64,000 nt of DNA from Woeseia sp. (GTDB lineage Bacteria; Pseudomonadota; Gammaproteobacteria; Steroidobacterales; Woeseiaceae): the NCBI GenBank assembly GCA_021773015.1, contig JAJFKW010000001.1:3517305-3581304 (forward strand). Reading direction: 5' to 3'. This document shows positions 7,722 through 16,895 of this stretch, in pieces. Position 1 is the stretch's first letter. Every line of letters starts with the position of its first letter. Position numbers and translations under genes: made by a program. The notes below the pieces were generated by a model. The model was not told where the DNA came from and made no database searches. It saw only the letters and a list, made by a program, of their open reading frames with translations.

Positions 7722-8722
7722 GAATTCGATAATGTGCTTGCGACTGTCGCTAACACAGCCATGCGCACGGCGACGCCGTTGGTTACTTGCTCGGTGATAA
7801 CCGATTGCTTGCTGTCAGCAAGTGCTGACTCGATCTCAATGCCGCGATTCATCGGGCCGGGATGCATGACGATGGCATCAGGTGCCGCGATTTTCATGCG
7901 CTCTCGACTGATACCGAAATTTGCGAAGTATTCATCGATGGCCGGAATACCGTCGAGACTGCCAATTCGCTCGCGCTGGATTCTCAATGCCATGACAACG
8001 TCCGCGCCGCGCAACCCGGCTTCGAGGTCATGCAATATCTGACAGCCCGGAACGCTTGCCGGATCCGGTGCAAGCGGTTGCGGAGAAATCAGTCTTAATT
8101 CCGCAACATTCATCGCCCGTAACCCTTCGGCCGCCGATCTCGCAACGCGTGAGTGGGCGATGTCGCCAACAATTGCCACCGTCAGGTTTTCGAATTTGCC
8201 CTTGTGCCGCCGAATAGTCAGGAGGTCGAGCAATCCTTGAGTAGGGTGCGATAAGTTTGATTCGCCAGCGTTGAGAATGCTGATGTGATCGCCAACGTGT
8301 CGTGCGATATAGGCAGGAACGCCGGAACTTGCGTCGCGCACGACGAAGATATCAACCTGCATTGCCTGTAACGTGTACAAGGTGTCGAGAATGCTCTCAC
8401 CCTTTTTGCGCGATGAGGTGTTGACGTCAAGATTGAGTACATCAGCGCCCATTCGTCGAGCCGCTAAATCGAATGAGGCGCGCGTTCTGGTGCTTGGCTC
8501 GAAAAACAAGTTCGCTACGGTCATTCCTTGCAGCTCATTGGAACGAACGGCCTGCTCGCCCAGCGGGCTCAGATACCCCTCAGCGTGATCCAACAACGCC
8601 TCAATTCGTTGCTTGCCGATGCCATTGAGGGTGATTAGATGCTTCAGCTCGCCGTTCGGCGTTAGCTGAAGATCGCGGTCATCGGCGACCCCGTCGGGGC
8701 GAAACAATTCGGTAACAGACAT
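7718..8722 (-). CDS. pyrB: Aspartate carbamoyltransferase catalytic subunit
   Basis: Makes carbamoyl-aspartate from carbamoyl phosphate and aspartate in pyrimidine synthesis. The carbamoyl-phosphate loop FFEPSTRTRASF, the HPTQGLLDLL motif and the aspartate-side HPGPMNRG are all present. I place the start at the ATG at 8720-8722, giving 334 residues, the usual length; the frame could extend to a TTG at 8755, which would overlap ruvX. It lies 11 bases after ruvX and overlaps the PyrK-like gene. No pyrR and no PyrC-like pseudo-dihydroorotase accompany it, unlike the Pseudomonas locus. Confidence 0.95.
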   Translation of the reverse strand: MSVTELFRPDGVADDRDLQLTPNGELKHLITLNGIGKQRIEALLDHAEGYLSPLGEQAVRSNELQGMTVANLFFEPSTRTRASFDLAARRMGADVLNLDVNTSSRKKGESILDTLYTLQAMQVDIFVVRDASSGVPAYIARHVGDHISILNAGESNLSHPTQGLLDLLTIRRHKGKFENLTVAIVGDIAHSRVARSAAEGLRAMNVAELRLISPQPLAPDPASVPGCQILHDLEAGLRGADVVMALRIQRERIGSLDGIPAIDEYFANFGISRERMKIAAPDAIVMHPGPMNRGIEIESALADSKQSVITEQVTNGVAVRMAVLATVASTLSNS

Positions 8723-8733
8723 GGCGCCGAATT

Positions 8734-9156
8734 CTACCCGATATGCTGCAGCCAACGCTCGGCAATTAACACCGCCGCCGCCGCATCAATACGTTTTTTG
8801 CTAATTTTTCGGCTAGAGCCTCTGGCGCGTGCAGCCTTTAGCATCTCTTCGGCCTCAATCGACGTATATCGCTCGTCCACCGAATCGATGCGCAGGTCGA
8901 AACGCTTCAGGCTGTCCATAAAAGCGCGCACATGCTGCGCGACTTCGGCGTCGGATCCGTCAGCATGCGCTGGCATGCCAACAACCAAGCAACTCGGTTG
9001 CCAGTCTTTGATCATCGATTCGATGGTTGCCCAGTCGATTCCCGAGTGGTCATTGTTGACCGTGCCGACGGGCGTTGCGGATGCCGTAATTGCCTGACCG
9101 ACAGCAACACCTATTCGGCGGCGCCCATAATCAAAAGCGAGAATGGTGTCAGGCAT
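8734..9156 (-). CDS. ruvX: RuvX/YqgF family nuclease
   Basis: RNase H-fold protein, annotated as putative pre-16S rRNA processing nuclease or Holliday junction resolvase. The N-terminal LAFDYGRRRIGVAVG carries the first catalytic Asp, VVGMPAHADGS is the second core segment, and VDERYTSIEAEEML and KKRIDAAAAVLI supply the remaining acidic residues. 140 residues is normal. It overlaps the end of yqgE by 8 bases and is followed by pyrB, the conserved gammaproteobacterial order. Confidence 0.93.
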   Translation of the reverse strand: MPDTILAFDYGRRRIGVAVGQAITASATPVGTVNNDHSGIDWATIESMIKDWQPSCLVVGMPAHADGSDAEVAQHVRAFMDSLKRFDLRIDSVDERYTSIEAEEMLKAARARGSSRKISKKRIDAAAAVLIAERWLQHIG

Positions 9157-9724
9157 GTCCAGCGTGTGGCGAAATTTGGCTTATATCGACGCCAACACTC
9201 CGCGCTGCACCGGACCAGCGATCTTCGAATGGCAAATCAAAAATGAGATCGGCCGTTGCTGGAACGCTGAGCCACGTGTTGTGCAGCATCTCTACTTCAA
9301 GCTGACCGGGCTGCCAGCCTGCATAACCCAGTGCAACCAGAGTTCGATCGGGTCCCTCTCCAGCCGCCATGGAATCGAGCACGTCGCGGGAGATCGTCAG
9401 GCAGACGTCGTCTGAAACGGCAACGGTGCTCTCGAACGTCTCGCCACAGTTGTGTAGAACAAAGCCGCGTTCCGGGGCCACCGGTCCGCCATTTAGCACT
9501 GGATTTACGGCGACATGCTCATCGATTTGATCGAGCTCCAATTGTTGCAATAGACCGCCCAACCGCATCTCGCTAGGCCGGTTAATGACGATACCCAAAG
9601 CACCGTCTGCATTGTGCTCGCAGATCAGCGTCACGGTGCTGTTGAAATTGGGGTCTTGCATCCCAGGCATCGCGATGAGCAGTTGACTGTTTAGGCTACT
9701 TTCTAGGCTGTTTTCTGTGTCCAT
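9149..9724 (-). CDS. yqgE: YqgE/AlgH family protein (UPF0301)
   Basis: Cytoplasmic protein of unresolved biochemical role; called AlgH in Pseudomonas, where it affects alginate production. Family motifs are LLIAMPGMQDPNF near the N-terminus, LGIVINRP, VLNGGPVAPERGFVLH and ALGYAGWQPGQLE. Length 191 is typical. ATG at 9722-9724. It precedes and overlaps ruvX, the partner with which it is almost always found. Confidence 0.93.
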   Translation of the reverse strand: MDTENSLESSLNSQLLIAMPGMQDPNFNSTVTLICEHNADGALGIVINRPSEMRLGGLLQQLELDQIDEHVAVNPVLNGGPVAPERGFVLHNCGETFESTVAVSDDVCLTISRDVLDSMAAGEGPDRTLVALGYAGWQPGQLEVEMLHNTWLSVPATADLIFDLPFEDRWSGAARSVGVDISQISPHAGHA

Positions 9725-9796
9725 GCTGCAAGTATAGAGGCAGCATGATTTCGCACAATAGTTAGTTGCCCTTGATTATTGCCCTAGAAAAAGTCC

Positions 9797-9876
9797 TTTT
9801 TGCTCGCAGGCGTCGTTGCGCTTCGGCTTCTCACACATCAACTGGAGAAACAGCCGGACTAGCCTGCAAGCAAAAA
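9797..9876. repeat. Long-loop inverted repeat between tonB and yqgE
   Basis: Arms of 15 bases, TTTTTGCTCGCAGGC (9797-9811) and GCCTGCAAGCAAAAA (9862-9876), pair at 14 of 15 positions across a 50-base spacer. It lies between the leftward tonB-like and yqgE genes. It could be a transcript hairpin that terminates or attenuates read-through, or a decayed mobile repeat; nothing in the spacer decides this. Confidence 0.45.
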
Positions 9877-9962
9877 TGCCGCTTTTCTGAAGCAACTTGA
9901 GAGTACGACGTCAACTATTGCCAGTATTTCCCGCTACCCAGGACCGACCAGTTAGACGGAAT

Positions 9963-10889
9963 TTAGCGGGCGCTTGCGGTGGTCGTTAGGCCTGGGTCGT
10001 TAAACTGCCACTTATAAGTAAATACCAGTTGGTCGTAGTCGGCACGCACAACTTCCGGGAACGGATCAAAGGGCGATGCTCGCCGCAGAATGTTGATGGC
10101 TGCCTGATCCACTAGTTTCGAACCGGAGGACTGTCGAATGATAGCTTCGTCCAAGAGGCCGGAAGAATTGATGGTCACTTGCAGTGTCGGCGATCCGACC
10201 AGATCTTCGCTGATGCCAAGTTCCGGGAAGTAGTCAACACCGACAGTCTCGATCTTGCGTTTCCAGCGATCGAGGTAAACGGCGATTTTCGATTCCTTGG
10301 TGTCGACACTAGTGATGAGCTGCCGCGGATTCTTGTCTTTTATGGCGAGTGTCGCATCCTGGTCCTGCGGCAGCGGCAATGTGGTTTCAATGCCGGCCTC
10401 CATTGCAATTGCCGTGGATACGTTGGGGTTGGGTTCTTCGCGAGGACTGTCAGCAACGCGGGAATCGCGTTCACTGGTCGTCGTCAGTAACTGATCGGCT
10501 GATTCAGTTTGCGCGGTGGATTCCTGCAACGCATTGCCGTCTTCCCTGCCGACATTGTCGACGGGAACCGTGCTTTGCGCAGGCGCGCTTGGCCGAATAC
10601 TTTCGCGGGTGTTGCCGTCGCCTTGCTGACTCGCCTGCGCGAGAAACTCCGCCTCACGAACATCGACGTAGGATTTGTCTGGATCGGCGACTATAGTCAC
10701 TTCCAGCGAAATGGCTTCGGCAAAGTCGTCACCCAATACCGCGTTAAAGGTAACGCCGATGATGAGAATGCCATGCACCAGCGCCGCCAGGAATAACATG
10801 GGCGGCAACCTATCTGGCGGCGGCGGAGCCTCTAACGTGAAAGCGTCTAGAGGCACATCCGTAAGGTTGTTTGATGCGTTTTTTTCCAA
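9963..10889 (-). CDS. TonB-family energy transducer
   Basis: Couples the inner-membrane proton motive force to outer-membrane receptors. One N-terminal membrane segment (about residues 30-50, PPMLFLAALVHGILIIGVTF) contains the His typical of TonB. A long polar periplasmic linker follows, then a C-terminal TonB domain (residues about 215-300) with YFPELGISEDLVGSPTLQV and ASPFDPFPEVVR. The linker lacks the classic Pro-Lys repeats, as in the TonB3 type encoded next to gshB in Pseudomonas. The only available starts are a TTG at 10887-10889 or later GTG codons, so the first residues are uncertain. No ExbB/ExbD genes are nearby. Confidence 0.85.
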   Translation of the reverse strand: MEKNASNNLTDVPLDAFTLEAPPPPDRLPPMLFLAALVHGILIIGVTFNAVLGDDFAEAISLEVTIVADPDKSYVDVREAEFLAQASQQGDGNTRESIRPSAPAQSTVPVDNVGREDGNALQESTAQTESADQLLTTTSERDSRVADSPREEPNPNVSTAIAMEAGIETTLPLPQDQDATLAIKDKNPRQLITSVDTKESKIAVYLDRWKRKIETVGVDYFPELGISEDLVGSPTLQVTINSSGLLDEAIIRQSSGSKLVDQAAINILRRASPFDPFPEVVRADYDQLVFTYKWQFNDPGLTTTASAR

Positions 10890-10988
10890 TGCAAACCCGC
10901 TGCTTTGAATTTACGAAAATCGCCTACAAGCCGGGAGCCGAAGCAGGCTTGATTAAAGCCCGCATTGTTGCACAAATTCCATGCTCAA

Positions 10989-12050
10989 TCAGTAGCTTGG
11001 CGGTTCTTGTTGCCAGTTTACTCGTTCACGCATCGCAGAAGTGAGACGCATGTCACCCGCAGCGTCGACGAGCAGCGCTTCGGTTATACCTAACTGATTA
11101 CATAATTCGTCAAACTCGGCGATACCGCCTACCACCAGCGCCGTTGCCGCCGCGTCCGCCAAAATCGCATCATTATTGACGACCGTCACGGCGGACGTAT
11201 GACCTACCGGGTAACCGGTACGCGGATCGATGATATGCGAAAACCGCTGGCCATCGATTCGCACAAAGCGTTCGTAGTCACCCGATGTCACCACAGTCTC
11301 ACCGTCGTGAACCTCCAGCCATCCCAAAACCGTGCTTCCTGTTGGCGATCGGATGCCGATTCTTGCTGGCTGGCCGCCGACGTCACCGACCACCCGAATG
11401 TCACCACCGAGATTGATGATGGCATTGTCGACGCCGTACAGCGCCAATATTCGCGCAGAATCCTCCAAAATTGCGCCTTTCGCGATACCACCCAAGTCCA
11501 AAGTGACGCCGCTATGATTGCTGCGCAATATGTCGCCGTCCCATGCCAGCAGCGGTTGCGTGCGCAGCGCGCTAAGTACCGCATCGATGCTTGGCCGGCT
11601 GGGCTGGATGAGTGGACGATTGGTTGCGTCCGTGAGTCCCCAAAGTTCCGATAGCTTGCCGGTCGCCACAGCAAAGCGTCGTTCGGTCTTTGTTTCGAGC
11701 GCTATCGCTTGCCGAATCAGCTTTGCTAGGATCGGCTGCACCCTAATCGATTGTCCTGCCGCAATGGCCTGATTGATCCTGGCTAATTCGCCCGCTTTGC
11801 CACCGGGCGTTTTGGGCCACGCATACCAATCGACATCCAGTGTCGCAAAACGCCGGTCCAGTGCCGCAAGAGCTGCCGCGCCTTGATCTCTTTTAGCCGC
11901 ACTAATTTGTACCGTAACCAGCGTACCGAATACGTAAGATTGCTGCGAGATCTCGTAATCCGGCGTACAGGCCGCAACGGCGACCAAACTGATCGACAAG
12001 AAGCGACAAAATGTCGCCAGTAAACGAGTGTTGCCGCATTGCCGAGGCAT
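10989..12050 (-). CDS. apbE: FAD:protein FMN transferase, lipoprotein
   Basis: Attaches FMN covalently to threonines of target flavoproteins such as Nqr or Rnf subunits, on the periplasmic side. The signal peptide ends in the lipobox AVAAC (Cys about residue 28). Mature-domain motifs include QSYVFGTLVTVQI, LDLGGIAKGAI, AIINLGGDIRV, HIIDPRTGYPVG and ILADAAATALVVGG, the flavin-binding and metal-binding core. Length 353 is typical. It follows gshB by 9 bases. No target flavoprotein operon is visible here, so its substrate is elsewhere. Confidence 0.92.
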   Translation of the reverse strand: MPRQCGNTRLLATFCRFLSISLVAVAACTPDYEISQQSYVFGTLVTVQISAAKRDQGAAALAALDRRFATLDVDWYAWPKTPGGKAGELARINQAIAAGQSIRVQPILAKLIRQAIALETKTERRFAVATGKLSELWGLTDATNRPLIQPSRPSIDAVLSALRTQPLLAWDGDILRSNHSGVTLDLGGIAKGAILEDSARILALYGVDNAIINLGGDIRVVGDVGGQPARIGIRSPTGSTVLGWLEVHDGETVVTSGDYERFVRIDGQRFSHIIDPRTGYPVGHTSAVTVVNNDAILADAAATALVVGGIAEFDELCNQLGITEALLVDAAGDMRLTSAMRERVNWQQEPPSY

Positions 12051-12059
12051 CGTCGTGAA

Positions 12060-13019
12060 TCACCGCGGAAGTTTGGCTTCGACGGCGTCCATGAGTTGTG
12101 CGGCAATATTCAAATCGAAGGCGTGGTCAAGTTCACGAATGCCGGTAGGACTTGTAACGTTAACTTCGGTTAGGTAATCGCCAATCACATCGATTCCAGC
12201 AAATAGGACGCCATGTTCGCGAATGACACCGCCAACTTGTTCGGCAATTTCCCGATCGCGCGGGCTGAGCTCAATTGCTTTCCCGGTCGCGCCCATCACC
12301 AGATTGCCGCGATTGTCGCTGTCAGTAGGAATGCGAGCCAGTGCATATGGAATTGGATTGCCATCTACCAACAGAATGCGCTTGTCGCCAGCTTTGATCT
12401 CGGGAATAAACACCTGTGCCATCGCAAATCGAGAACCGTAGTCAGTTAGTGTTTCGAAAATGACATTGGCATTGTTGTCGTCTGCGCTGACGACGAAAAT
12501 TGATTTGCCGCCCATGCCGTCCAGCGGCTTGACCACGATTTTACGATGCATCTTCATGAAGTCGCGCATTTCATCCATTGAGCGCGTGATCAGCGTTAGC
12601 GGCGCGCAATTCGCAAACCAGGCGGTGTAGGCTTTTTCGTTCATGTCGCGAAGTGCCTGCGGCCCGTTGACGACCAACGCGCCGGCCAATTCGGCACGTT
12701 CAAGAATATAAGTGGTGTAGATGTACTCCATGTCAAATGGAGGATCTTTGCGCATCAGAATTGCGTCGAGTTCGCCCAAGCGGATTTCCTGCATCGTGCC
12801 TAGCGAAAACCAATGCTCGTCGTCGTCCGTAACCGTCAATATTTGTGAATGGCCGATGGCATCTCCGGCAATTAGCTTCAGATCCTGCTGCAGCATGTAG
12901 TGAATTTCGTATTCGCGGCGCTGACATTCCAATAACATTGCGAACGAGCTGTCTTTCTTGGGTGTGATGCTGTCGATCGGGTCCATGACCATACCGATGC
13001 GAATTGCTGTACCTGGCAT
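12060..13019 (-). CDS. gshB: Glutathione synthetase
   Basis: ATP-grasp ligase joining gamma-glutamylcysteine and glycine. Diagnostic segments are IGMVMDPI at the N-terminus, MRKDPPFDMEYIYTTY, KPLDGMGGKSIF (ATP-binding loop) and EVNVTSPTGIREL at the C-terminus. I chose the ATG at 13017-13019 (319 residues), preceded by AGGAAATTCACAA; the frame reaches back to a TTG at 13052 that would add 11 unconserved residues. Glutathione made here would serve the two glutathione S-transferases and frmA found later in the window. Confidence 0.95.
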   Translation of the reverse strand: MPGTAIRIGMVMDPIDSITPKKDSSFAMLLECQRREYEIHYMLQQDLKLIAGDAIGHSQILTVTDDDEHWFSLGTMQEIRLGELDAILMRKDPPFDMEYIYTTYILERAELAGALVVNGPQALRDMNEKAYTAWFANCAPLTLITRSMDEMRDFMKMHRKIVVKPLDGMGGKSIFVVSADDNNANVIFETLTDYGSRFAMAQVFIPEIKAGDKRILLVDGNPIPYALARIPTDSDNRGNLVMGATGKAIELSPRDREIAEQVGGVIREHGVLFAGIDVIGDYLTEVNVTSPTGIRELDHAFDLNIAAQLMDAVEAKLPR

Positions 13020-13446
13020 TTGTGAATTTCCTGATAAAAGGTGGTCAGTCAAGGTTGTGCTGGCGGTCAGCCACTATACAGCGGATATTGCCGCATTGTC
13101 GCCGGCTGTTACGGTGTGCTTGGCCGCCGATACTTTACGAATTGTGCGCGCAACCTAGCGACAATCTTCGGCGACAAAGTTGGATTGCCGGCTATTTCCA
13201 TTGGACCGCCGTCAAAGCTCCGAATTCGCCGTGGAAAATCACCTAAGACCTCAAAATCGCAGCAATTTTGCCACTTGTGTGCAGCTTCGTGGCGGCACTT
13301 ATGTCAATATGGTACAAGTCGTTTTGCCTTGCGGATGAATGTTCAATTTTTGGCGGATTCTCAGAATTCTCGTGGGTTGAATTGGGCAAATCGTATGGGG
13401 AATGGGCGCGGGCTCGGCGGAGTTCGCAATTGGGCGAGGAAATCTG
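13020..13446. other. Divergent intergenic region gshB/pilG
   Basis: 427 bases between the divergent gshB and pilG starts. Open frames through it have no ribosome binding site or recognisable domain and extend into pilG in a wrong frame. It should contain the promoter of the chemosensory operon, but I could not settle on any -35/-10 pair. Confidence 0.5.
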
Positions 13447-13839
13447 GTGTCAAACAATGCATCTCGTGGATTAAACGGGTTGAAAATTCTTGTGGTGGAC
13501 GATAGCAAAACCATCCGCAGGACAGCTGAAACGCTCTTGTCGAAAGAGGGGTGTCAGGTATTTACTGCGATCGACGGTTTCGATGCGCTTTCGAAAATTG
13601 CGGACCATCAACCGGACCTCATCTTCGTGGACATCATGATGCCGCGTCTGGACGGCTATCAAACCTGTTCACTGATTAAACACAACAAAGTTTTCAAAAC
13701 GACTCCGGTCATCATGTTGTCCAGCAAAGACGGACTGTTTGATCGTGCGCGGGGCCGCATAGTCGGATCGGAACAATACTTGACCAAGCCGTTCACCAAG
13801 GATGAATTGCTCGGCGCTATTTCGACGCAGATTAACTAA
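13447..13839 (+). CDS. pilG: Twitching response regulator PilG
   Basis: Single-domain CheY-like receiver of the Pil-Chp system; in Pseudomonas it acts with PilB to promote pilus extension and cAMP signalling. The acidic pair is in ILVVDDSKTIRR, the phospho-acceptor Asp in LIFVDIMMPRLDGY, and the conserved Lys in YLTKPFTKDEL. I place the start at the GTG at 13447-13449 because GAGGAAATCTG sits directly upstream, giving 130 residues; an ATG at 13402 would add 15 residues without a good site. First gene of the operon. Confidence 0.92.
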   Translation: MSNNASRGLNGLKILVVDDSKTIRRTAETLLSKEGCQVFTAIDGFDALSKIADHQPDLIFVDIMMPRLDGYQTCSLIKHNKVFKTTPVIMLSSKDGLFDRARGRIVGSEQYLTKPFTKDELLGAISTQIN

Positions 13840-13859
13840 GGAATAACGAGGACCAACCA

Positions 13860-14225
13860 ATGGCAGTAATTCTCATCATCGATGATTCGCCAACCGAGTT
13901 GCATTTGTTTCAGAATATGCTGGAAAAAAGCGGCTTCGATACATTGCTGGCGGATAGTGGGGAGGATGGTATCCGACAGGCGCAAAACGCTCACCCCGAC
14001 TGTATTTTGATGGATGTCGTCATGCCGGGTATGAATGGTTTTCAGGCGACCAGGAAACTCACCCAGGATCCAGGTACACGCGATATTCCCGTTATTATGA
14101 TCACCACCAAAGATCAGGAGACGGACAAAATATGGGGTATGCGCCAGGGTGCCGTCGAATATCTGGTGAAACCGCTGGCGCCGAAAGATCTGGTGTCCAA
14201 AATAAACGCGGTCATGGCGGCGTAA
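13860..14225 (+). CDS. pilH: Twitching response regulator PilH
   Basis: Second CheY-like receiver of the Pil-Chp pathway, linked in Pseudomonas to pilus retraction and to draining phosphate from ChpA. The receiver motifs are IIDDSPTELH, phospho-acceptor Asp in ILMDVVMPGMNG, the conserved switch Thr in MITTKDQ and Lys in YLVKPLAPKDL. 121 residues, no output domain. GAGGACCAACCA precedes the ATG. It starts 20 bases after pilG. Confidence 0.92.
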   Translation: MAVILIIDDSPTELHLFQNMLEKSGFDTLLADSGEDGIRQAQNAHPDCILMDVVMPGMNGFQATRKLTQDPGTRDIPVIMITTKDQETDKIWGMRQGAVEYLVKPLAPKDLVSKINAVMAA

Positions 14226-14235
14226 CGCGATCTCA

Positions 14236-14790
14236 ATGTCAGACATAACTTCTTACGTCGAAAAGCCTTTTGACCTGTTGCTTGAGCTCGAGAGACGCAG
14301 CCGCGAGGCAGTGGCGGGACAGGGCGCCGGCGGCCTCGCCGAAGAATGGGTCGGCATAGGCTTCAGAATCGGTCAGGAACAATTCGTCGCAAATCGCGAT
14401 GAGGTTCGCGAAGTCCTCATGCTACCTGACGCAATGACCCGGGTGCCCGGCGCGAAACGCTGGATGTTGGGTATTGCCAATTTGCGCGGTCACCTGTTGC
14501 CGCTGGTCGATTTAAAAATGATGTTGGGCAGCGGGCGCACATCATTGCGTCGAGTGACCCGAATCATTTCAGTCAATCACCGCGAAATCCCGGCTGGACT
14601 GGTGGTCGATGAGGTTTTGGGTTTTCGCCGCTTTAACGACAGCGAGCTCGCCGACAAATGGCCACCAACGGTCGTCAGGTGCGAGCGCTATCTCAGTGGA
14701 GCCTATCAACGTGGACACGATACCTGGCCCATTTTTGGCTTGTATAGCCTAATTGAAAGTAATGCCTATTTGCAGGCTGCCGCAGAGTAG
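14236..14790 (+). CDS. pilI: CheW-like adaptor PilI
   Basis: Scaffold protein linking the receptor PilJ to the kinase ChpA. A CheW domain occupies about residues 35-175, with the characteristic IANLRGHLLPLVDLKMMLG segment and VDEVLGFRRF. The N-terminal 35 residues are charged and probably form a helix. It begins 10 bases after pilH. Its length (184) is slightly above that of E. coli CheW, as usual for PilI. Confidence 0.9.
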   Translation: MSDITSYVEKPFDLLLELERRSREAVAGQGAGGLAEEWVGIGFRIGQEQFVANRDEVREVLMLPDAMTRVPGAKRWMLGIANLRGHLLPLVDLKMMLGSGRTSLRRVTRIISVNHREIPAGLVVDEVLGFRRFNDSELADKWPPTVVRCERYLSGAYQRGHDTWPIFGLYSLIESNAYLQAAAE

Positions 14791-14869
14791 ATGTTCTCTC
14801 TAGCAGACGCTTATTTAAAAGTCACAATCAATTGGTGTGACGCAACTAACCAGTGATGTATGAATCGTT

Positions 14870-16858
14870 ATGGCTCAGACAACTAGCAAGACATTCACAA
14901 TTCTCTCGATCGTAATGGCGCTTCTGCTGCTGGGCAGCGCTGGGGTCGTCTATTTGCAATCGCAATCGGCTGGTGGCGGACATGCTGCACTAGCTGCGTT
15001 GTCGCAGGCGCTACCACGTCACGCCGCGGATGCTGCCGCGGGCAAGCCAAACGGCTTCGAGCAACTCGACAACGATACGAAGCGTCTCGCCCAGTTGACC
15101 TCGGCTGCAGGCACACCTGGCCGCCAGGCTCAGTGGCGTGCGCTTGAGCAAAGCGCAGCAGCGCTGTTGGCGCAGCGAGCGTACGCAGACAGCGTCGCAG
15201 GCGCGATCACGTCGTTGCAGGATCGGGTGCCGAAGATGGTGGAGGCGTCGAATGCGCTTTTGGATCAATCAGGCGCAACCGCATCGATTCAAGAATTTCA
15301 AACTCGTGCACAGCAATTGCAGCAATCGGTGCAGCAGATAGCCGATGCAACCGACCCCGCTGCTCTCGCGAGCAGTATTTCGGAAGACCTAACATTTTTG
15401 CGTCAAGTCACTGACGGCCTGGCAGGAAATGCATCGGACCTGGATTTGGTGGCGCTCGACGAAGCAACACGCGACACGGTACTGACACCCATCGTCAGCG
15501 AGCTGACCGAAATCGAACAGCAAGTCGGCGGCGCGCTGGCGGCAACTGAAAATCTCGGAGACCTGGACTCGTTGGTTGCGGCTGTCGCGGCGGCGGGCGA
15601 TGACCTGTTTGCCGATGCCTTCCCAGAGTCTTCTACGACGAGTGGTTTGCTGGCACTTCCATGGATACCGATAGCGTTGGTTCTTGGTGCGTTGCTTTTA
15701 CTAGCGGCTTTGTACTCGATATATGCCAAGTCTGCGGTGTTTGAGCGAACGTCAATTGTTCAATCACAGCAGAATGAGCGAAACCAGCAGGCGATCTTGC
15801 GTCTGCTGGACGAGTTGGGCAGCCTCGCAGACGGTGACTTGACGGTTGAAGCGACGGTTACCGAAGATATTACCGGTGCAATAGCCGATTCAATTAACTA
15901 CGCCATTGAAAAATTACGCGAGCTAGTCGCCACAATTAATGAGACCGCGATCATGGTCGATTCAGCGGCGAAACAAACCGAAAATACCGCAACGCATATG
16001 GCGCGAGCCGCAGATAATCAGGGGCTTGAGATCAATGCGGCAACCGAATCAATCGTATCGATGGCGGCATCCATTGAGGAAGTGTCGGGCAATGCTGAAC
16101 GCTCCTCGGACGTCGCGAGGCATTCGGTAGAGGTTGCGCACAAGGGTGGCGAAGCGGTACGTCGCACTATCGATGGTATGAATACGATTCGCGAAACCAT
16201 TCAAGACACCTCTAAACGCATCAAGCGACTAGGTGAAAGCTCGCAGGAAATTGGCAATATCGTCGAGCTGATTAACGACATCGCCGAGCAAACCAATATT
16301 TTGGCACTGAATGCTTCGATCCAGGCGTCGATGGCGGGTGAAGCCGGTCGAGGCTTCGCAGTGGTTGCAGACGAGGTGCAACGGCTCGCAGAACGGTCAA
16401 CCAATGCCACCAAACAAATTGAGGTATTGGTCAGAACGATTCAGGCAGATACAAACGAGGCGGTGGTCTCGATGGAGCGTAGTACTACCGATGTCGTCGG
16501 CGGCGCATTGTTGGCTGAAAACGCAGGTGCCGCGCTCGACGAAATCGAGCAAGTGTCAAATCAGATCGCGAACCTCGTGCAAAATATTTCTGGATCGGCA
16601 AGACAGCAGGCAAGCTCAGCCGCGGACGTGACACGGCGAACAACAAAACTCAAGGAAATCAGTGGGCAGACGGGCAAAGCAACCACAGCAACTGCCGCGG
16701 CTATTTCGAAATTGTCGGAGTTAGCCTCTCAATTGCGCCAGACCGTAGCTGGCTTCACGCTACCGAGCGCGGCATTGAAAGCAAGTCCACTTTCCAGCGT
16801 GTCGGCGGCACCACCAGCTGCACCACCTGTAGCGACAAAGGATCAGGCCGCAGGCTGA
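14870..16858 (+). CDS. pilJ: Pilus methyl-accepting chemoreceptor PilJ
   Basis: Inner-membrane receptor of the Pil-Chp system, thought to sense pilus engagement. Membrane segments are at about residues 9-30 and 260-283, flanking a helical, Ala/Gln-rich periplasmic domain of about 230 residues. HAMP-like and cytoplasmic signalling coiled coil follow; the hairpin tip is QTNILALNASIQASMAGEAG near residue 478, followed by RGFAVVADEVQRLAERS. The C-terminus is a flexible Ala/Pro tail without an NWETF-type methyltransferase tether. No pilK-type methyltransferase follows, so any methylation enzyme would be encoded elsewhere. Confidence 0.93.
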   Translation: MAQTTSKTFTILSIVMALLLLGSAGVVYLQSQSAGGGHAALAALSQALPRHAADAAAGKPNGFEQLDNDTKRLAQLTSAAGTPGRQAQWRALEQSAAALLAQRAYADSVAGAITSLQDRVPKMVEASNALLDQSGATASIQEFQTRAQQLQQSVQQIADATDPAALASSISEDLTFLRQVTDGLAGNASDLDLVALDEATRDTVLTPIVSELTEIEQQVGGALAATENLGDLDSLVAAVAAAGDDLFADAFPESSTTSGLLALPWIPIALVLGALLLLAALYSIYAKSAVFERTSIVQSQQNERNQQAILRLLDELGSLADGDLTVEATVTEDITGAIADSINYAIEKLRELVATINETAIMVDSAAKQTENTATHMARAADNQGLEINAATESIVSMAASIEEVSGNAERSSDVARHSVEVAHKGGEAVRRTIDGMNTIRETIQDTSKRIKRLGESSQEIGNIVELINDIAEQTNILALNASIQASMAGEAGRGFAVVADEVQRLAERSTNATKQIEVLVRTIQADTNEAVVSMERSTTDVVGGALLAENAGAALDEIEQVSNQIANLVQNISGSARQQASSAADVTRRTTKLKEISGQTGKATTATAAAISKLSELASQLRQTVAGFTLPSAALKASPLSSVSAAPPAAPPVATKDQAAG

Positions 16859-16895
16859 ATCCGAGCTGTGACCAGGCGGTGATCAAGCATTAACG

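Noticed and set aside
13041-13505. 154-residue rightward frame upstream of pilG
   Set aside because: Overlaps pilG in another frame, with no start signal or recognisable domain.
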